Positions 1 to 5,385 of a stretch of 5,385 bases of DNA are shown one piece after another. Source of the stretch: Streptomyces speibonae. GTDB taxonomy: Bacteria; Actinomycetota; Actinomycetes; Streptomycetales; Streptomycetaceae. A program made the position numbers and the translations under genes. Numbering within the stretch: the stretch's first letter is position 1; every line of letters begins with the position of its first letter. The notes beneath the pieces are model-generated. The model was not told where the DNA came from. It made no database searches and was given only the letters and a program-made list of their open reading frames with translations. The stretch spans positions 3,475 through 8,859 of the forward strand of contig KL568572.1 in NCBI GenBank assembly GCA_000715605.1, in the 5' to 3' direction.

Positions 1-23
1 TCAGAGATGTGTATAAGAGACAG
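1..23 (+). other. Sequencing-adapter remnant (Tn5 mosaic end, Nextera-type)
   Basis: Positions 5-23 match exactly the 19-bp mosaic end AGATGTGTATAAGAGACAG recognised by engineered Tn5 transposase and present in Nextera-type library adapters. The stretch is AT-rich compared with the strongly GC-rich DNA that follows directly. The four bases before it (TCAG) do not match exactly what I remember of either standard adapter arm, so they may be a sequencing error or a duplicated AG. I read this as untrimmed library sequence at a contig end, not a natural transposon: no transposase gene or partner end is visible. Confidence 0.95.
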
Positions 24-34
24 GGCCGCGGATC

Positions 35-78
35 CATCGGCCCCAAGTCGGAGTGACACCCCGTCCTTTCGGCCGATG
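35..78. repeat. Short inverted repeat upstream of the kinase gene
   Basis: CATCGGCC at 35-42 and its exact reverse complement GGCCGATG at 71-78 are separated by 28 nt. The downstream arm lies just upstream of the candidate -10 element, where an operator could sit. Eight-base GC-rich matches arise readily by chance in such DNA, so a regulatory role is only possible. Confidence 0.25.
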
Positions 79-97
79 CGCGGCACGGCGCGGTCCC

Positions 98-103
98 TAC
101 GCT
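98..103 (+). promoter_or_regulatory. Candidate -10 element for a leaderless kinase mRNA
   Basis: The hexamer TACGCT fits the actinobacterial TANNNT -10 pattern and ends 7 nt before the GTG at 111. That is the spacing expected if transcription starts at or next to the start codon, giving a leaderless mRNA. The lack of a good Shine-Dalgarno sequence before 111 fits this. No recognisable TTGAC-like -35 box is seen around 74-80, so the call is tentative. Confidence 0.35.
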
Positions 104-110
104 GAGAACC

Positions 111-1283
111 GTGCCGCGAGACGACCTGCGAACCCTGTGGAGCGAACCCCGGCCGCCCCACGTGCCCGGCCGGGGGCGGCGGGACTGGGCGCTGCTCGCC
201 GCGGGCCTGGGCGGGGTGGTGCTGGAGGCCACCCTGCGCGAGAACGTCGTGTGGCGGCCGGTGGCGGCGGGTTTCACCGCATGGCTGTGCGTGCTGCTCC
301 TGTGGCGCCGGACCCGCCCGCTGGCGATGGTGACGCTGGCGTTCGGCTCGGTGCTGCTGCTCCAGGTGGCCTCGCTCGTCGCCGCACCGCGCGAGTCCGT
401 CGGCCTGGACACCGGCTTGGTCGTGCTCGTGCTGGTGTACGCGTTGCCCCGGTGGGGATCGGGACGCGAGATCGTGCTGGGCGGCGTGGTGATCCTCGCG
501 GTCGGCGCGCTGTGTGTCGCCATGTACGACGCTCCGGCCGTCGAGAAGGCCGTGGGCCTCGTCTTCCTGCTGCTGCCCGGCGTGGTCGGAGCCGCCGTGC
601 GGTTCCGGGCGACCGCTCGCGAGCGGCAGTTGGAGCAGGTGCGCTCCCGCGAGCGTGAGCAGCTCGCCCGGGAACTGCACGACACGGTGGCCCACCACGT
701 GTCGGCCATGGTGATCACCGCCCAGGCGGGCCGGGTGCTCGCGGGCACCGACCCGTCCGCCGCCGTCGAGGCGCTGGAGGGGGTCGAGGAGGAAGGGGCA
801 CGCACGCTGGAGGAGATGCGCGCCATGGTCGCCGCGCTGCGCGACCGCGGGGCCGGCGCCGAGCCGGCGCCGCCCGCCGGCGTCGCGGATCTGGAACGCC
901 TGGTGCGCACGCCGGGTGATCGCCTCAAGGTCGACCTGGGGCTCGACGGCGAGCTGGACTCGCTGCCCCCGGCCGTGGACACGGCCGTCTACCGGATCGT
1001 GCAGGAGTCGATGACCAACGCGCTGCGCCATGCGGTCGACGCGACCGAACTCGTCGTCCGTATCGTCGCGGAACGGCACACGATACGAGTGAGCGTCCGC
1101 GACAACGGCCGGCGCACCGGGCGGGGTCGCGACGGATACGGACTCACCGGACTGCGCGAGCGCGCGGCCCTGCTCGGCGGCACACTGCGAGCCGGCCCCG
1201 GCGCCGACCATGGCTGGCAGGTCGAAGCCGAACTGCCGAGAGCGAGGAGCGGGAACCGTGGCCATTCGCGTCCTCGTCGCTGA
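111..1283 (+). CDS. Membrane sensor histidine kinase (HisKA_3, NarL-type two-component sensor)
   Basis: The 390-residue protein is an inner-membrane sensor that should autophosphorylate on a histidine and pass the phosphate to the response regulator encoded next. Residues about 25-165 are hydrophobic and form an estimated five or six membrane segments (near 26-45, 50-66, 70-92, 101-114, 119-138, 146-165), with no large extracytoplasmic domain. A charged, probably coiled linker (166-188) leads to the HisKA_3 dimerisation domain, where ELHDTVAHH places the phosphoacceptor at H190. The HATPase_c domain has the N box around N303 (QESMTNALRHA), a G1 box with D331-N332-G333, and a G2 box GYGLTGL at 342-348, so the catalytic core looks intact. 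The GTG start at 111 lacks a clear Shine-Dalgarno sequence and may be leaderless; the next in-frame GTG at 162 has no better site. The signal is unknown. The last residues (GNRGHSRPRR) overlap the regulator gene. Confidence 0.92.
   Translation: MPRDDLRTLWSEPRPPHVPGRGRRDWALLAAGLGGVVLEATLRENVVWRPVAAGFTAWLCVLLLWRRTRPLAMVTLAFGSVLLLQVASLVAAPRESVGLDTGLVVLVLVYALPRWGSGREIVLGGVVILAVGALCVAMYDAPAVEKAVGLVFLLLPGVVGAAVRFRATARERQLEQVRSREREQLARELHDTVAHHVSAMVITAQAGRVLAGTDPSAAVEALEGVEEEGARTLEEMRAMVAALRDRGAGAEPAPPAGVADLERLVRTPGDRLKVDLGLDGELDSLPPAVDTAVYRIVQESMTNALRHAVDATELVVRIVAERHTIRVSVRDNGRRTGRGRDGYGLTGLRERAALLGGTLRAGPGADHGWQVEAELPRARSGNRGHSRPRR
1244..1249 (+). promoter_or_regulatory. Ribosome binding site that fixes the regulator start at 1258
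   Basis: GAGGAG lies 8 nt before the GTG at 1258, inside the kinase coding sequence. It favours this GTG over the in-frame ATG at 1210, which would add 16 residues before the receiver domain's first beta strand. Confidence 0.75.
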
Positions 1284-1920
1284 CGACCAGGCGATCGTCC
1301 GTACCGGGCTGCGGATCATGCTGAACGCCCAGCCCGGGATCGAAGTGGTCGGCGAGGCCGCCGACGGACGCGAAGCGGTACGTCTGGCCCGCGAACTGCG
1401 TCCCGACGTCTGCCTGTTCGACATCCGCATGCCCGTGCTCGACGGGCTCGAGGCCACCCGGCTGATCGCCGGCCCGGGCGTCGCCGACCCGCTGGTCGTG
1501 GTCGTCATCACCACGTTCGACCTCGACGAGTACGTCTACGGCTCACTCCGTGCCGGCGCCCGCGGATTCCTCCTCAAGGACACGGGACCGGACCTTCTGG
1601 CGCAGGCCGTACGGTCGGCGTCCGACGGTGAGGCGCTCATCGCGCCCAGTGTCACCGTCCGCCTGCTCCAGGCGTTCGCGGACCTGCCCGCCGGCCGGCC
1701 CGTGGCCCAGCCGGTCTCCCCCGTCACCGCCCGCGAGGAGCAGGTGCTCCTCGCCGTCGCCCGCGGGCTGACCAACACCGAGATCGCCGACGCACTGCAC
1801 ATCAGCCTCAGCACGGTGAAGACGCACCTGGCCAGCCTGATGGCCAAACTCGGCGCCCGCAACCGGGTCGAGATCGCGATGTGGGCCTACGAGACGCGCC
1901 GTATCCTCCCCGGAACCTGA
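1258..1920 (+). CDS. NarL/FixJ-family response regulator (receiver + LuxR-type HTH)
   Basis: The 220-residue protein is a cytoplasmic DNA-binding response regulator, the likely partner of the kinase just upstream. The receiver domain (about 3-118) has the acidic pair D9/D10, the phosphoacceptor D55 in LFDIRMP, the switch threonine at T85/T86 and the conserved K107 in LLKD. The LuxR-type helix-turn-helix spans about 155-210, with the motifs VTAREEQVL, GLTNTEIADAL and STVKTHL. The GTG start is chosen because it has a GAGGAG site 8 nt upstream and begins exactly at the receiver's first strand (AIRVLVADD). It overlaps the kinase gene by 26 nt in another frame, which suggests co-transcription and translational coupling. 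Length and all key residues are normal for the family. Its DNA targets are unknown; the choline genes that start 157 nt downstream are possible but undemonstrated targets. Confidence 0.94.
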   Translation: MAIRVLVADDQAIVRTGLRIMLNAQPGIEVVGEAADGREAVRLARELRPDVCLFDIRMPVLDGLEATRLIAGPGVADPLVVVVITTFDLDEYVYGSLRAGARGFLLKDTGPDLLAQAVRSASDGEALIAPSVTVRLLQAFADLPAGRPVAQPVSPVTAREEQVLLAVARGLTNTEIADALHISLSTVKTHLASLMAKLGARNRVEIAMWAYETRRILPGT

Positions 1921-1979
1921 GCCGGGTGCCGGGCCACGTTCACTAGCCCACCCGAGTCACCCCGCCACCCGTCCGCACC

Positions 1980-2012
1980 GGCCGGCGCGCGGCCTGCGCG
2001 GGCTCGCCGCAG
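1980..2012 (+). terminator. Weak candidate terminator: two small GC hairpins
   Basis: After the regulator stop codon, GGCCG (1980-1984) can pair with CGGCC (1990-1994) around a 5-nt loop, and CTGCG (1994-1998) can pair with CGCAG (2008-2012) around a 9-nt loop. There is no T-tract. Actinobacterial terminators often lack one, but five-base GC stems are common by chance here. If real, this would separate the two-component transcript from the choline cluster. Confidence 0.22.
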
Positions 2013-2038
2013 CATGGGCCGTGCTGCCGACCGGCAAC

Positions 2039-2051
2039 CCGATCGGTACCG
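2039..2051. promoter_or_regulatory. Overlapping palindromes before the aldehyde dehydrogenase gene (candidate operator)
   Basis: CCGATCGG (2039-2046) and CGGTACCG (2044-2051) are perfect 8-bp palindromes that overlap by three bases. They end 9 nt before the ribosome binding site at 2061-2068. Such a position could suit a repressor site or an mRNA structure, but no promoter hexamers can be assigned nearby and the function is a guess. Confidence 0.25.
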
Positions 2052-2060
2052 GGCGGATGC

Positions 2061-2068
2061 GAAGGAGG
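2061..2068 (+). promoter_or_regulatory. Strong ribosome binding site that fixes the betB start at 2078
   Basis: GAAGGAGG is close to the ideal anti-16S match and lies 9 nt before the ATG at 2078. It rules against the in-frame GTG at 2021 and ATG at 2057, which would place this site inside the coding region and add an N-terminus rich in Arg and Gly that is foreign to the family. Confidence 0.85.
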
Positions 2069-2077
2069 GCCCGCGCG

Positions 2078-3544
2078 ATGGGCGAGCTGTACATCGACGG
2101 CGAGTGGACGGGGGCGGCGGCCGGCGGGAAGCGGGACGTGGTGAACCCGTACGACGCCTCCGTCGTCACCACCGTGGACGAGGCGGACGCCACCGACGTG
2201 GACCGCGCGGTGCGTGCCGCGCGGCGGGCCTTCGAGGAGGAGGACTGGGCGTACGCCCCCACCCGCCGGCGCGCCGACCTCCTGCTGCGCGTGCACGACC
2301 TGCTGCTGCGCGACAAGGAGGAGATCGCCCGCACCGAGACCCTCGACACCGGCAAGACGCTCACCGAGGCCCGCATCGACGTGGAGGACGTGGCCAACGC
2401 CTTCCGCTACTTCGGGGAACTGGCGGGCAAGGACGGCGGCCGGGTCGTGGACGTCGGACCGGACGTCCTCAGCCGGGTCGTGTACCAGCCCGTCGGGGTG
2501 TGCGCGCTCATCGCGCCCTGGAACTACCCCCTGCTCCAGGCGTCGTGGAAGGTCGCGCCGGCGCTCGCCGCCGGCAACACCTTCGTACTGAAACCCAGCG
2601 AGACCACACCGCTCACGACGATCGCCATGATCCGGCTGATCGCGGAGGCCGGCGCGCCGCCCGGCGTCGCCAACCTGGTGCTCGGTCCCGGAGCGACCGT
2701 CGGCGCGGCGCTCACCTCCCACCCCGAGGTCGACCTGGTGTCCTTCACCGGCGGTCTGGCCACCGGCCGCGCCATCATGGCCGCCGCCGCGGAGGGGCCC
2801 AAGAACATCGCCCTGGAACTGGGCGGCAAGAACCCCAACATCGTCTTCGAGGACGCCGACTTCGCCGCCGCCGTGGACTACGCCCTCGACGCGGCCTTCC
2901 TGCACGCCGGCCAGGTCTGCTCGGCCGGCTCGCGCCTGCTCGTCCAGGACTCCCTGCACGACCGGTTCGTCGAGGCGTTCGCCGAGCGCGCCCGGGCCAT
3001 CCGGCTCGGCAGCGGCCTGGAGGAGGGCACGGAAAGCGGCCCGCTCAGCTCGGCCGAACACCGGGACAAGGTCGAACGGCACATCGCCGCCGCGAAGAAG
3101 GAGGGCGCGCGGCTCGTCACCGGCGGGACCCGGCCCGACGACCCCGGGCTGAGCCGCGGGTTCTTCCTGCTGCCGACGATCTTCGCCGACTGCGACAGCT
3201 CCATGAGCATCGTGCAGGAGGAGGTCTTCGGTCCTGTGGTCACCGTCGAGCGCTTCCGCACCGAGGACGAGGCCGTGCGCCTGGCCAACGACACCCGCTA
3301 CGGCCTGGCCGGCGGCGTGTGGACCTCCGACGCGAGCCGCGCCCAGCGCGTCGCCCAGCGGCTGCGCCACGGCACCGTGTGGATCAACGACTTCCACCCC
3401 TACGTACCGCAGGCCGAGTGGGGCGGCTTCGGACGCTCCGGTGTCGGGCGCGAACTGGGCCCCACGGGTCTGCGCGAGTACCAGGAGGCCAAGCACATCT
3501 ACCAGAACCTCGCTCCGGCCCCCTCCGGCTGGTTCAAGGGCTGA
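2078..3544 (+). CDS. betB: Betaine aldehyde dehydrogenase (BetB/GbsA-type)
   Basis: The 488-residue cytoplasmic enzyme should oxidise betaine aldehyde to glycine betaine with NAD(P)+, the second step of choline oxidation. It is a full-length aldehyde dehydrogenase: N149 in PWNYP, K172 and E175 in KPSE (cofactor binding), the glycine motif FTGGLATG (223-230), the general base E247 in ELGGK, the nucleophile C281 in HAGQVCSAGSRL, and E382 in EEVFGPV. By eye and from memory, the blocks around 149-162, 199-209, 247-256 and 276-288 resemble Bacillus subtilis GbsA more than E. coli BetB. Y150, W157 and W448 fall where plant betaine aldehyde dehydrogenases have aromatic substrate-box residues; the box tryptophan six residues before the catalytic Cys is L275 here. 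The start is fixed by the GAAGGAGG site. The next gene, 66 nt downstream, supplies the preceding reaction. A related aminoaldehyde dehydrogenase role is the main alternative. Confidence 0.9.
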   Translation: MGELYIDGEWTGAAAGGKRDVVNPYDASVVTTVDEADATDVDRAVRAARRAFEEEDWAYAPTRRRADLLLRVHDLLLRDKEEIARTETLDTGKTLTEARIDVEDVANAFRYFGELAGKDGGRVVDVGPDVLSRVVYQPVGVCALIAPWNYPLLQASWKVAPALAAGNTFVLKPSETTPLTTIAMIRLIAEAGAPPGVANLVLGPGATVGAALTSHPEVDLVSFTGGLATGRAIMAAAAEGPKNIALELGGKNPNIVFEDADFAAAVDYALDAAFLHAGQVCSAGSRLLVQDSLHDRFVEAFAERARAIRLGSGLEEGTESGPLSSAEHRDKVERHIAAAKKEGARLVTGGTRPDDPGLSRGFFLLPTIFADCDSSMSIVQEEVFGPVVTVERFRTEDEAVRLANDTRYGLAGGVWTSDASRAQRVAQRLRHGTVWINDFHPYVPQAEWGGFGRSGVGRELGPTGLREYQEAKHIYQNLAPAPSGWFKG

Positions 3545-3554
3545 CCGGGCTCGA

Positions 3555-3576
3555 GGGCCGACCCGGCGCGCGGCCC
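3555..3576 (+). repeat. Intergenic hairpin between the two choline-oxidation genes
   Basis: GGGCCG (3555-3560) pairs with CGGCCC (3571-3576) around a 10-nt loop within the 66-nt gap. It has no T-tract and the downstream gene has its own ribosome binding site (GAAAGG, 3599-3604). It could tune relative expression or mRNA stability, or be chance pairing in GC-rich DNA. Confidence 0.25.
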
Positions 3577-3610
3577 GCCGTCACCCGAAGGCACCGAAGA
3601 AAGGCGTTCC

Positions 3611-5158
3611 ATGGCGTCCACCACCCCGCACGGCACCGAGTCCACCTACGACTACGTCATCGTCGGCGGCGGCACCGCCGGCTGTGTGCTCGCCGCCCGC
3701 CTGAGCGAGGACCCGGACTGCCGCGTCTGCGTCGTCGAAGGCGGACCCAGCGACGTCGGTGACGAACGCATCCTGCGGCTGCGCAACTGGATCAACCTGC
3801 TCGGCACCGAGTTCGACTACGGCTACACCACCGTCGAACAGCCGCGCGGGAACTCGCACATCCTGCACTCACGGGCCCGGGTGCTCGGCGGCTGCTCCTC
3901 GCACAACACGCTCATCGCCTTCAAGCCGCTGCCGTCCGACTGGGACGAGTGGGAGGAGGCCGGCGCCAAGGGCTGGGGCGCGGTGCCGATGGAGGCGTAC
4001 TACGCCCGCCTGAAGAACAACATCGTGCCGGTCGACGAGAAGGACCGGAACGCCATCGCCCGCGACTTCGTCGACGCGGCGCAGGCGGCCCTCCAGGTCC
4101 CCCGCATCGAGGGGTTCAACAAGAAGCCGTTCTCCGAAGGCGTCGGCTTCTTCGACCTGGCCTACCACCCGGAGAACAACAAGCGCTCGTCGGCCTCGGT
4201 GGCGTACCTCCACCCGGTGATGGACGAGCGGCCCAACCTCACGCTCCTGCTGGAGACCTGGGCGTACCGGCTGGAGCTGAACGGCACCCGCGCCGAAGGC
4301 GTCCACGTCCGCACCAAGGACGGCGAGGAGATCCTCGTCCGGGCGCGCAACGAGGTCGTCCTGTGCGCCGGCGCCGTCGACTCGCCCCGGCTGCTGCTGC
4401 ACTCCGGCATCGGCCCCAAGGCGGACCTCGAGGCGCTCGGCATACCCGTGGCGCTCGACCTGCCGGGCGTCGGCGAGAACCTGCTGGACCACCCCGAGTC
4501 GGTGATCGTCTGGGAGACCGACGGCCCCATTCCGGAGAACTCCGCGATGGACTCCGACGCCGGACTGTTCGTGCGCCGCGACCCCGGACACCCGGGCCCG
4601 GACCTGATGTTCCACTTCTACCAGATCCCGTTCACCGACAACCCGGAGCGACTGGGCTACACGAAACCGGAGTTCGGCGTCTCCATGACCCCGAACATCC
4701 CCAAGCCGAAGAGCCGCGGCCGGCTGTACCTCACCAGCGCCGACCCCGAGGTCAAACCCGCCCTCGACTTCCGCTACTTCACCGACGAGGACGACTACGA
4801 CGGCCGCACCCTCGTCGACGGCATCCGCATCGCCCGCGAGATCGCGCGGACCGAGCCGCTGGCGCACTGGCTCAGGCGCGAGGTCGCCCCGGGCCCGGAC
4901 GTCACCGGCGACGAGGAACTCAGCGAGTACGCCCGCAAGGTCGCCCACACCGTCTACCACCCGGCCGGCACCTGCAGGATGGGCGCGGCCGGCGACGACA
5001 CGGCCGTCGTCGACCCCGAGCTGCGGATCCGCGGCCTGGAGGGCATCCGCGTCGCGGACGCCTCCGTCTTCCCGACCATGACCGCCGTCAACCCGATGAT
5101 CGGCGTCCTGATGGTCGGCGAGCGCGCCGCCGACCTGATCGGTGGTGCAGCCCGATGA
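3611..5158 (+). CDS. GMC flavoenzyme oxidising choline (choline oxidase/CodA-like; BetA role)
   Basis: The 515-residue FAD enzyme should oxidise choline to betaine aldehyde. The ADP-binding motif GGGTAG (19-24) and the following acidic strand end (VVEGG, 41-45) are typical of GMC oxidoreductases. H450 in YHPAGTCRMG and N494 in AVNPMIG are the catalytic pair, 44 residues apart as in Arthrobacter choline oxidase (H466/N510 from memory). GGCSSHN (93-99) places H98 where choline oxidase H99 carries covalent FAD; E. coli BetA has no His there as I recall. W60, H294, E296, H335, F341, V448 and Y449 also match choline oxidase active-site positions, E296 matching the choline-binding E312. Differences are T100 for Ser101 and no aromatic at the Trp331 position (about S315). 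The ATG has GAAAGG 6 nt upstream. The stop overlaps the transporter start (ATGA). Oxidase versus dehydrogenase chemistry is undecided, so no gene symbol is given. Confidence 0.88.
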   Translation: MASTTPHGTESTYDYVIVGGGTAGCVLAARLSEDPDCRVCVVEGGPSDVGDERILRLRNWINLLGTEFDYGYTTVEQPRGNSHILHSRARVLGGCSSHNTLIAFKPLPSDWDEWEEAGAKGWGAVPMEAYYARLKNNIVPVDEKDRNAIARDFVDAAQAALQVPRIEGFNKKPFSEGVGFFDLAYHPENNKRSSASVAYLHPVMDERPNLTLLLETWAYRLELNGTRAEGVHVRTKDGEEILVRARNEVVLCAGAVDSPRLLLHSGIGPKADLEALGIPVALDLPGVGENLLDHPESVIVWETDGPIPENSAMDSDAGLFVRRDPGHPGPDLMFHFYQIPFTDNPERLGYTKPEFGVSMTPNIPKPKSRGRLYLTSADPEVKPALDFRYFTDEDDYDGRTLVDGIRIAREIARTEPLAHWLRREVAPGPDVTGDEELSEYARKVAHTVYHPAGTCRMGAAGDDTAVVDPELRIRGLEGIRVADASVFPTMTAVNPMIGVLMVGERAADLIGGAAR

Positions 5159-5385
5159 CTTCCCTCACCAAGACCCCCGCCGCCGGCGACTCCGCCGCCG
5201 GCACCCCCGTCTTCTCCGTCGACGGACTGTGGAAGGTCTTCGGCCCCAGGGCCGAACGCGTCCCCGGCGACCCGGAGCTCGCCGCCCTCGGCCCGGCCGA
5301 ACTGCGCGCCCGCACCGGCTGCACGGCCGCGGTGCGCGATGTGGGCTTCGACGTCCGCAAGGGCGAGGTCTTCGTCGTCATGGGC
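5155..5385 (+). CDS. proV: Glycine betaine/proline (quaternary amine) ABC transporter ATP-binding protein, N-terminal part
   Basis: Only the first 77 residues are in the window; the frame is open to the last base. The segment VFSVDGLWKVFG (19-30), then RARTGCTAAVRDVGFDVRKGEVFVVMG (51-77), matches the unusual N-terminus of ProV/OpuAA ATPases, which carry an insert of about 25 residues between the first strand and the V(R/K)D block. The final VVMG is the start of the Walker A region, normally followed by LSGSGKST. The protein should energise uptake of glycine betaine, choline or proline with a membrane subunit and a binding protein expected downstream. The ATG overlaps the flavoenzyme stop as ATGA, indicating tight translational coupling; only a weak GGTGG lies upstream. 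Residues 1-17 (Ala, Gly, Thr, Ser rich) look like a low-complexity extension. The gene looks cut by the window edge, not broken. Confidence 0.87.
   Translation, partial: MTSLTKTPAAGDSAAGTPVFSVDGLWKVFGPRAERVPGDPELAALGPAELRARTGCTAAVRDVGFDVRKGEVFVVMG

Larger units (their letters stand above)
24..110. other. Leader upstream of the sensor kinase gene (contig edge)
   Basis: This is the only genomic DNA before the first gene. It holds an 8-bp inverted repeat (35-42 and 71-78) and a possible -10 hexamer (98-103). One forward frame from position 24 is open for ten codons, nine of them with G or C in the third position, before a TGA at 54-56; this could be the tail of an upstream gene. A short reverse-strand start (ATG of a divergent gene, complement of 35-37) is equally possible. 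Too little remains to decide. Confidence 0.3.

Noticed and set aside
1..23. Natural Tn5/IS50 insertion
   Set aside because: The 19-bp match is the engineered hybrid mosaic end, not a native outside or inside end, and there is no transposase, second end or target duplication.
26..35. Clustered CCGCGG and GGATCC restriction-type sites next to the adapter, suggesting a cloning vector junction
   Set aside because: Such hexamers are common in GC-rich DNA, no vector backbone is visible, and the mosaic end alone explains the foreign sequence.
53..658. 201-codon forward frame overlapping the kinase gene
   Set aside because: It is Arg/Ala/Gly/Pro-rich noise in a shifted frame; the kinase frame has membrane segments and the conserved histidine.
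1210..1257. Longer start for the response regulator at the ATG at 1210
   Set aside because: It adds 16 residues not normal for the family and lacks a ribosome site; the GTG at 1258 has GAGGAG at proper spacing and begins at the receiver's first strand.
2021..2077. Longer betB start at the GTG at 2021 (or ATG at 2057)
   Set aside because: The extension would contain the GAAGGAGG ribosome site and gives an Arg-rich N-terminus unlike the family; the ATG at 2078 begins MGELYIDGEW, as expected.
1943..3496. 517-codon open frame on the minus strand antisense to the aldehyde dehydrogenase
   Set aside because: Its sequence is low-complexity Gly/Ala/Val/Arg-rich with no recognisable domain. Long antisense frames are expected opposite high-GC3 genes, and the + strand frame has every aldehyde dehydrogenase motif.
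2014..3762. 582-codon forward frame overlapping betB and the start of the flavoenzyme gene
   Set aside because: It is dominated by Arg, Pro, Gly and Ala, spans two real genes and an intergenic gap in another frame, and has no family features. It is a frame shadow.
3869..4960. 363-codon minus-strand frame antisense to the flavoenzyme
   Set aside because: It has a biased composition (Val, Gly, Ala, Asp, Arg), no domain, and lies opposite a gene with intact GMC motifs.
1..5385. tRNA, rRNA, riboswitch, CRISPR array or attachment site
   Set aside because: I found no cloverleaf-like segment, direct-repeat/spacer pattern or recognisable riboswitch core in the short non-coding stretches.

Overview
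The window is high-GC actinobacterial DNA, most probably from Streptomyces or a close relative. G or C dominates third codon positions, GTG starts are used, and I noticed no TTA codon in the genes. The first 23 bases are not genomic: positions 5-23 match the 19-bp Tn5 mosaic end used in Nextera-type sequencing adapters. The window therefore begins at the raw end of a contig, and anything upstream is missing.

Layout, all on the + strand. (1) 24-110: a short leader before the first gene, with a possible -10 element and no clear Shine-Dalgarno sequence. (2) 111-1283 and 1258-1920: a two-component pair, made of a membrane sensor histidine kinase (HisKA_3/NarL-type) and a NarL/FixJ-family response regulator that overlaps it by 26 nt. 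Their signal and targets cannot be read from the sequence. (3) 1921-2077: a 157-nt intergenic stretch with GC-rich hairpins and two overlapping short palindromes, but no convincing promoter. (4) 2078-3544, 3611-5158 and 5155 to the window end: a choline/glycine betaine cluster. It holds a GbsA-like betaine aldehyde dehydrogenase, a GMC flavoenzyme that resembles choline oxidase more than BetA-type choline dehydrogenase, and the N-terminus of a ProV/OpuAA-type quaternary-amine ABC transporter ATPase, cut by the window edge just before its Walker A loop is complete.

Together the last three genes suggest a unit that imports choline or betaine, oxidises choline to betaine aldehyde, and oxidises that to glycine betaine, which serves as an osmoprotectant or as a carbon and nitrogen source. 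The 66-nt gap and the ATGA stop/start overlap support an operon. Whether the adjacent two-component system controls it is unproven.

I see no wholly new system. The points most worth a second look are the adapter sequence at the contig end and the choline-oxidase-type active site, including the histidine that carries covalent FAD in choline oxidase, in a gene that automated annotation would probably call choline dehydrogenase or a generic GMC oxidoreductase.
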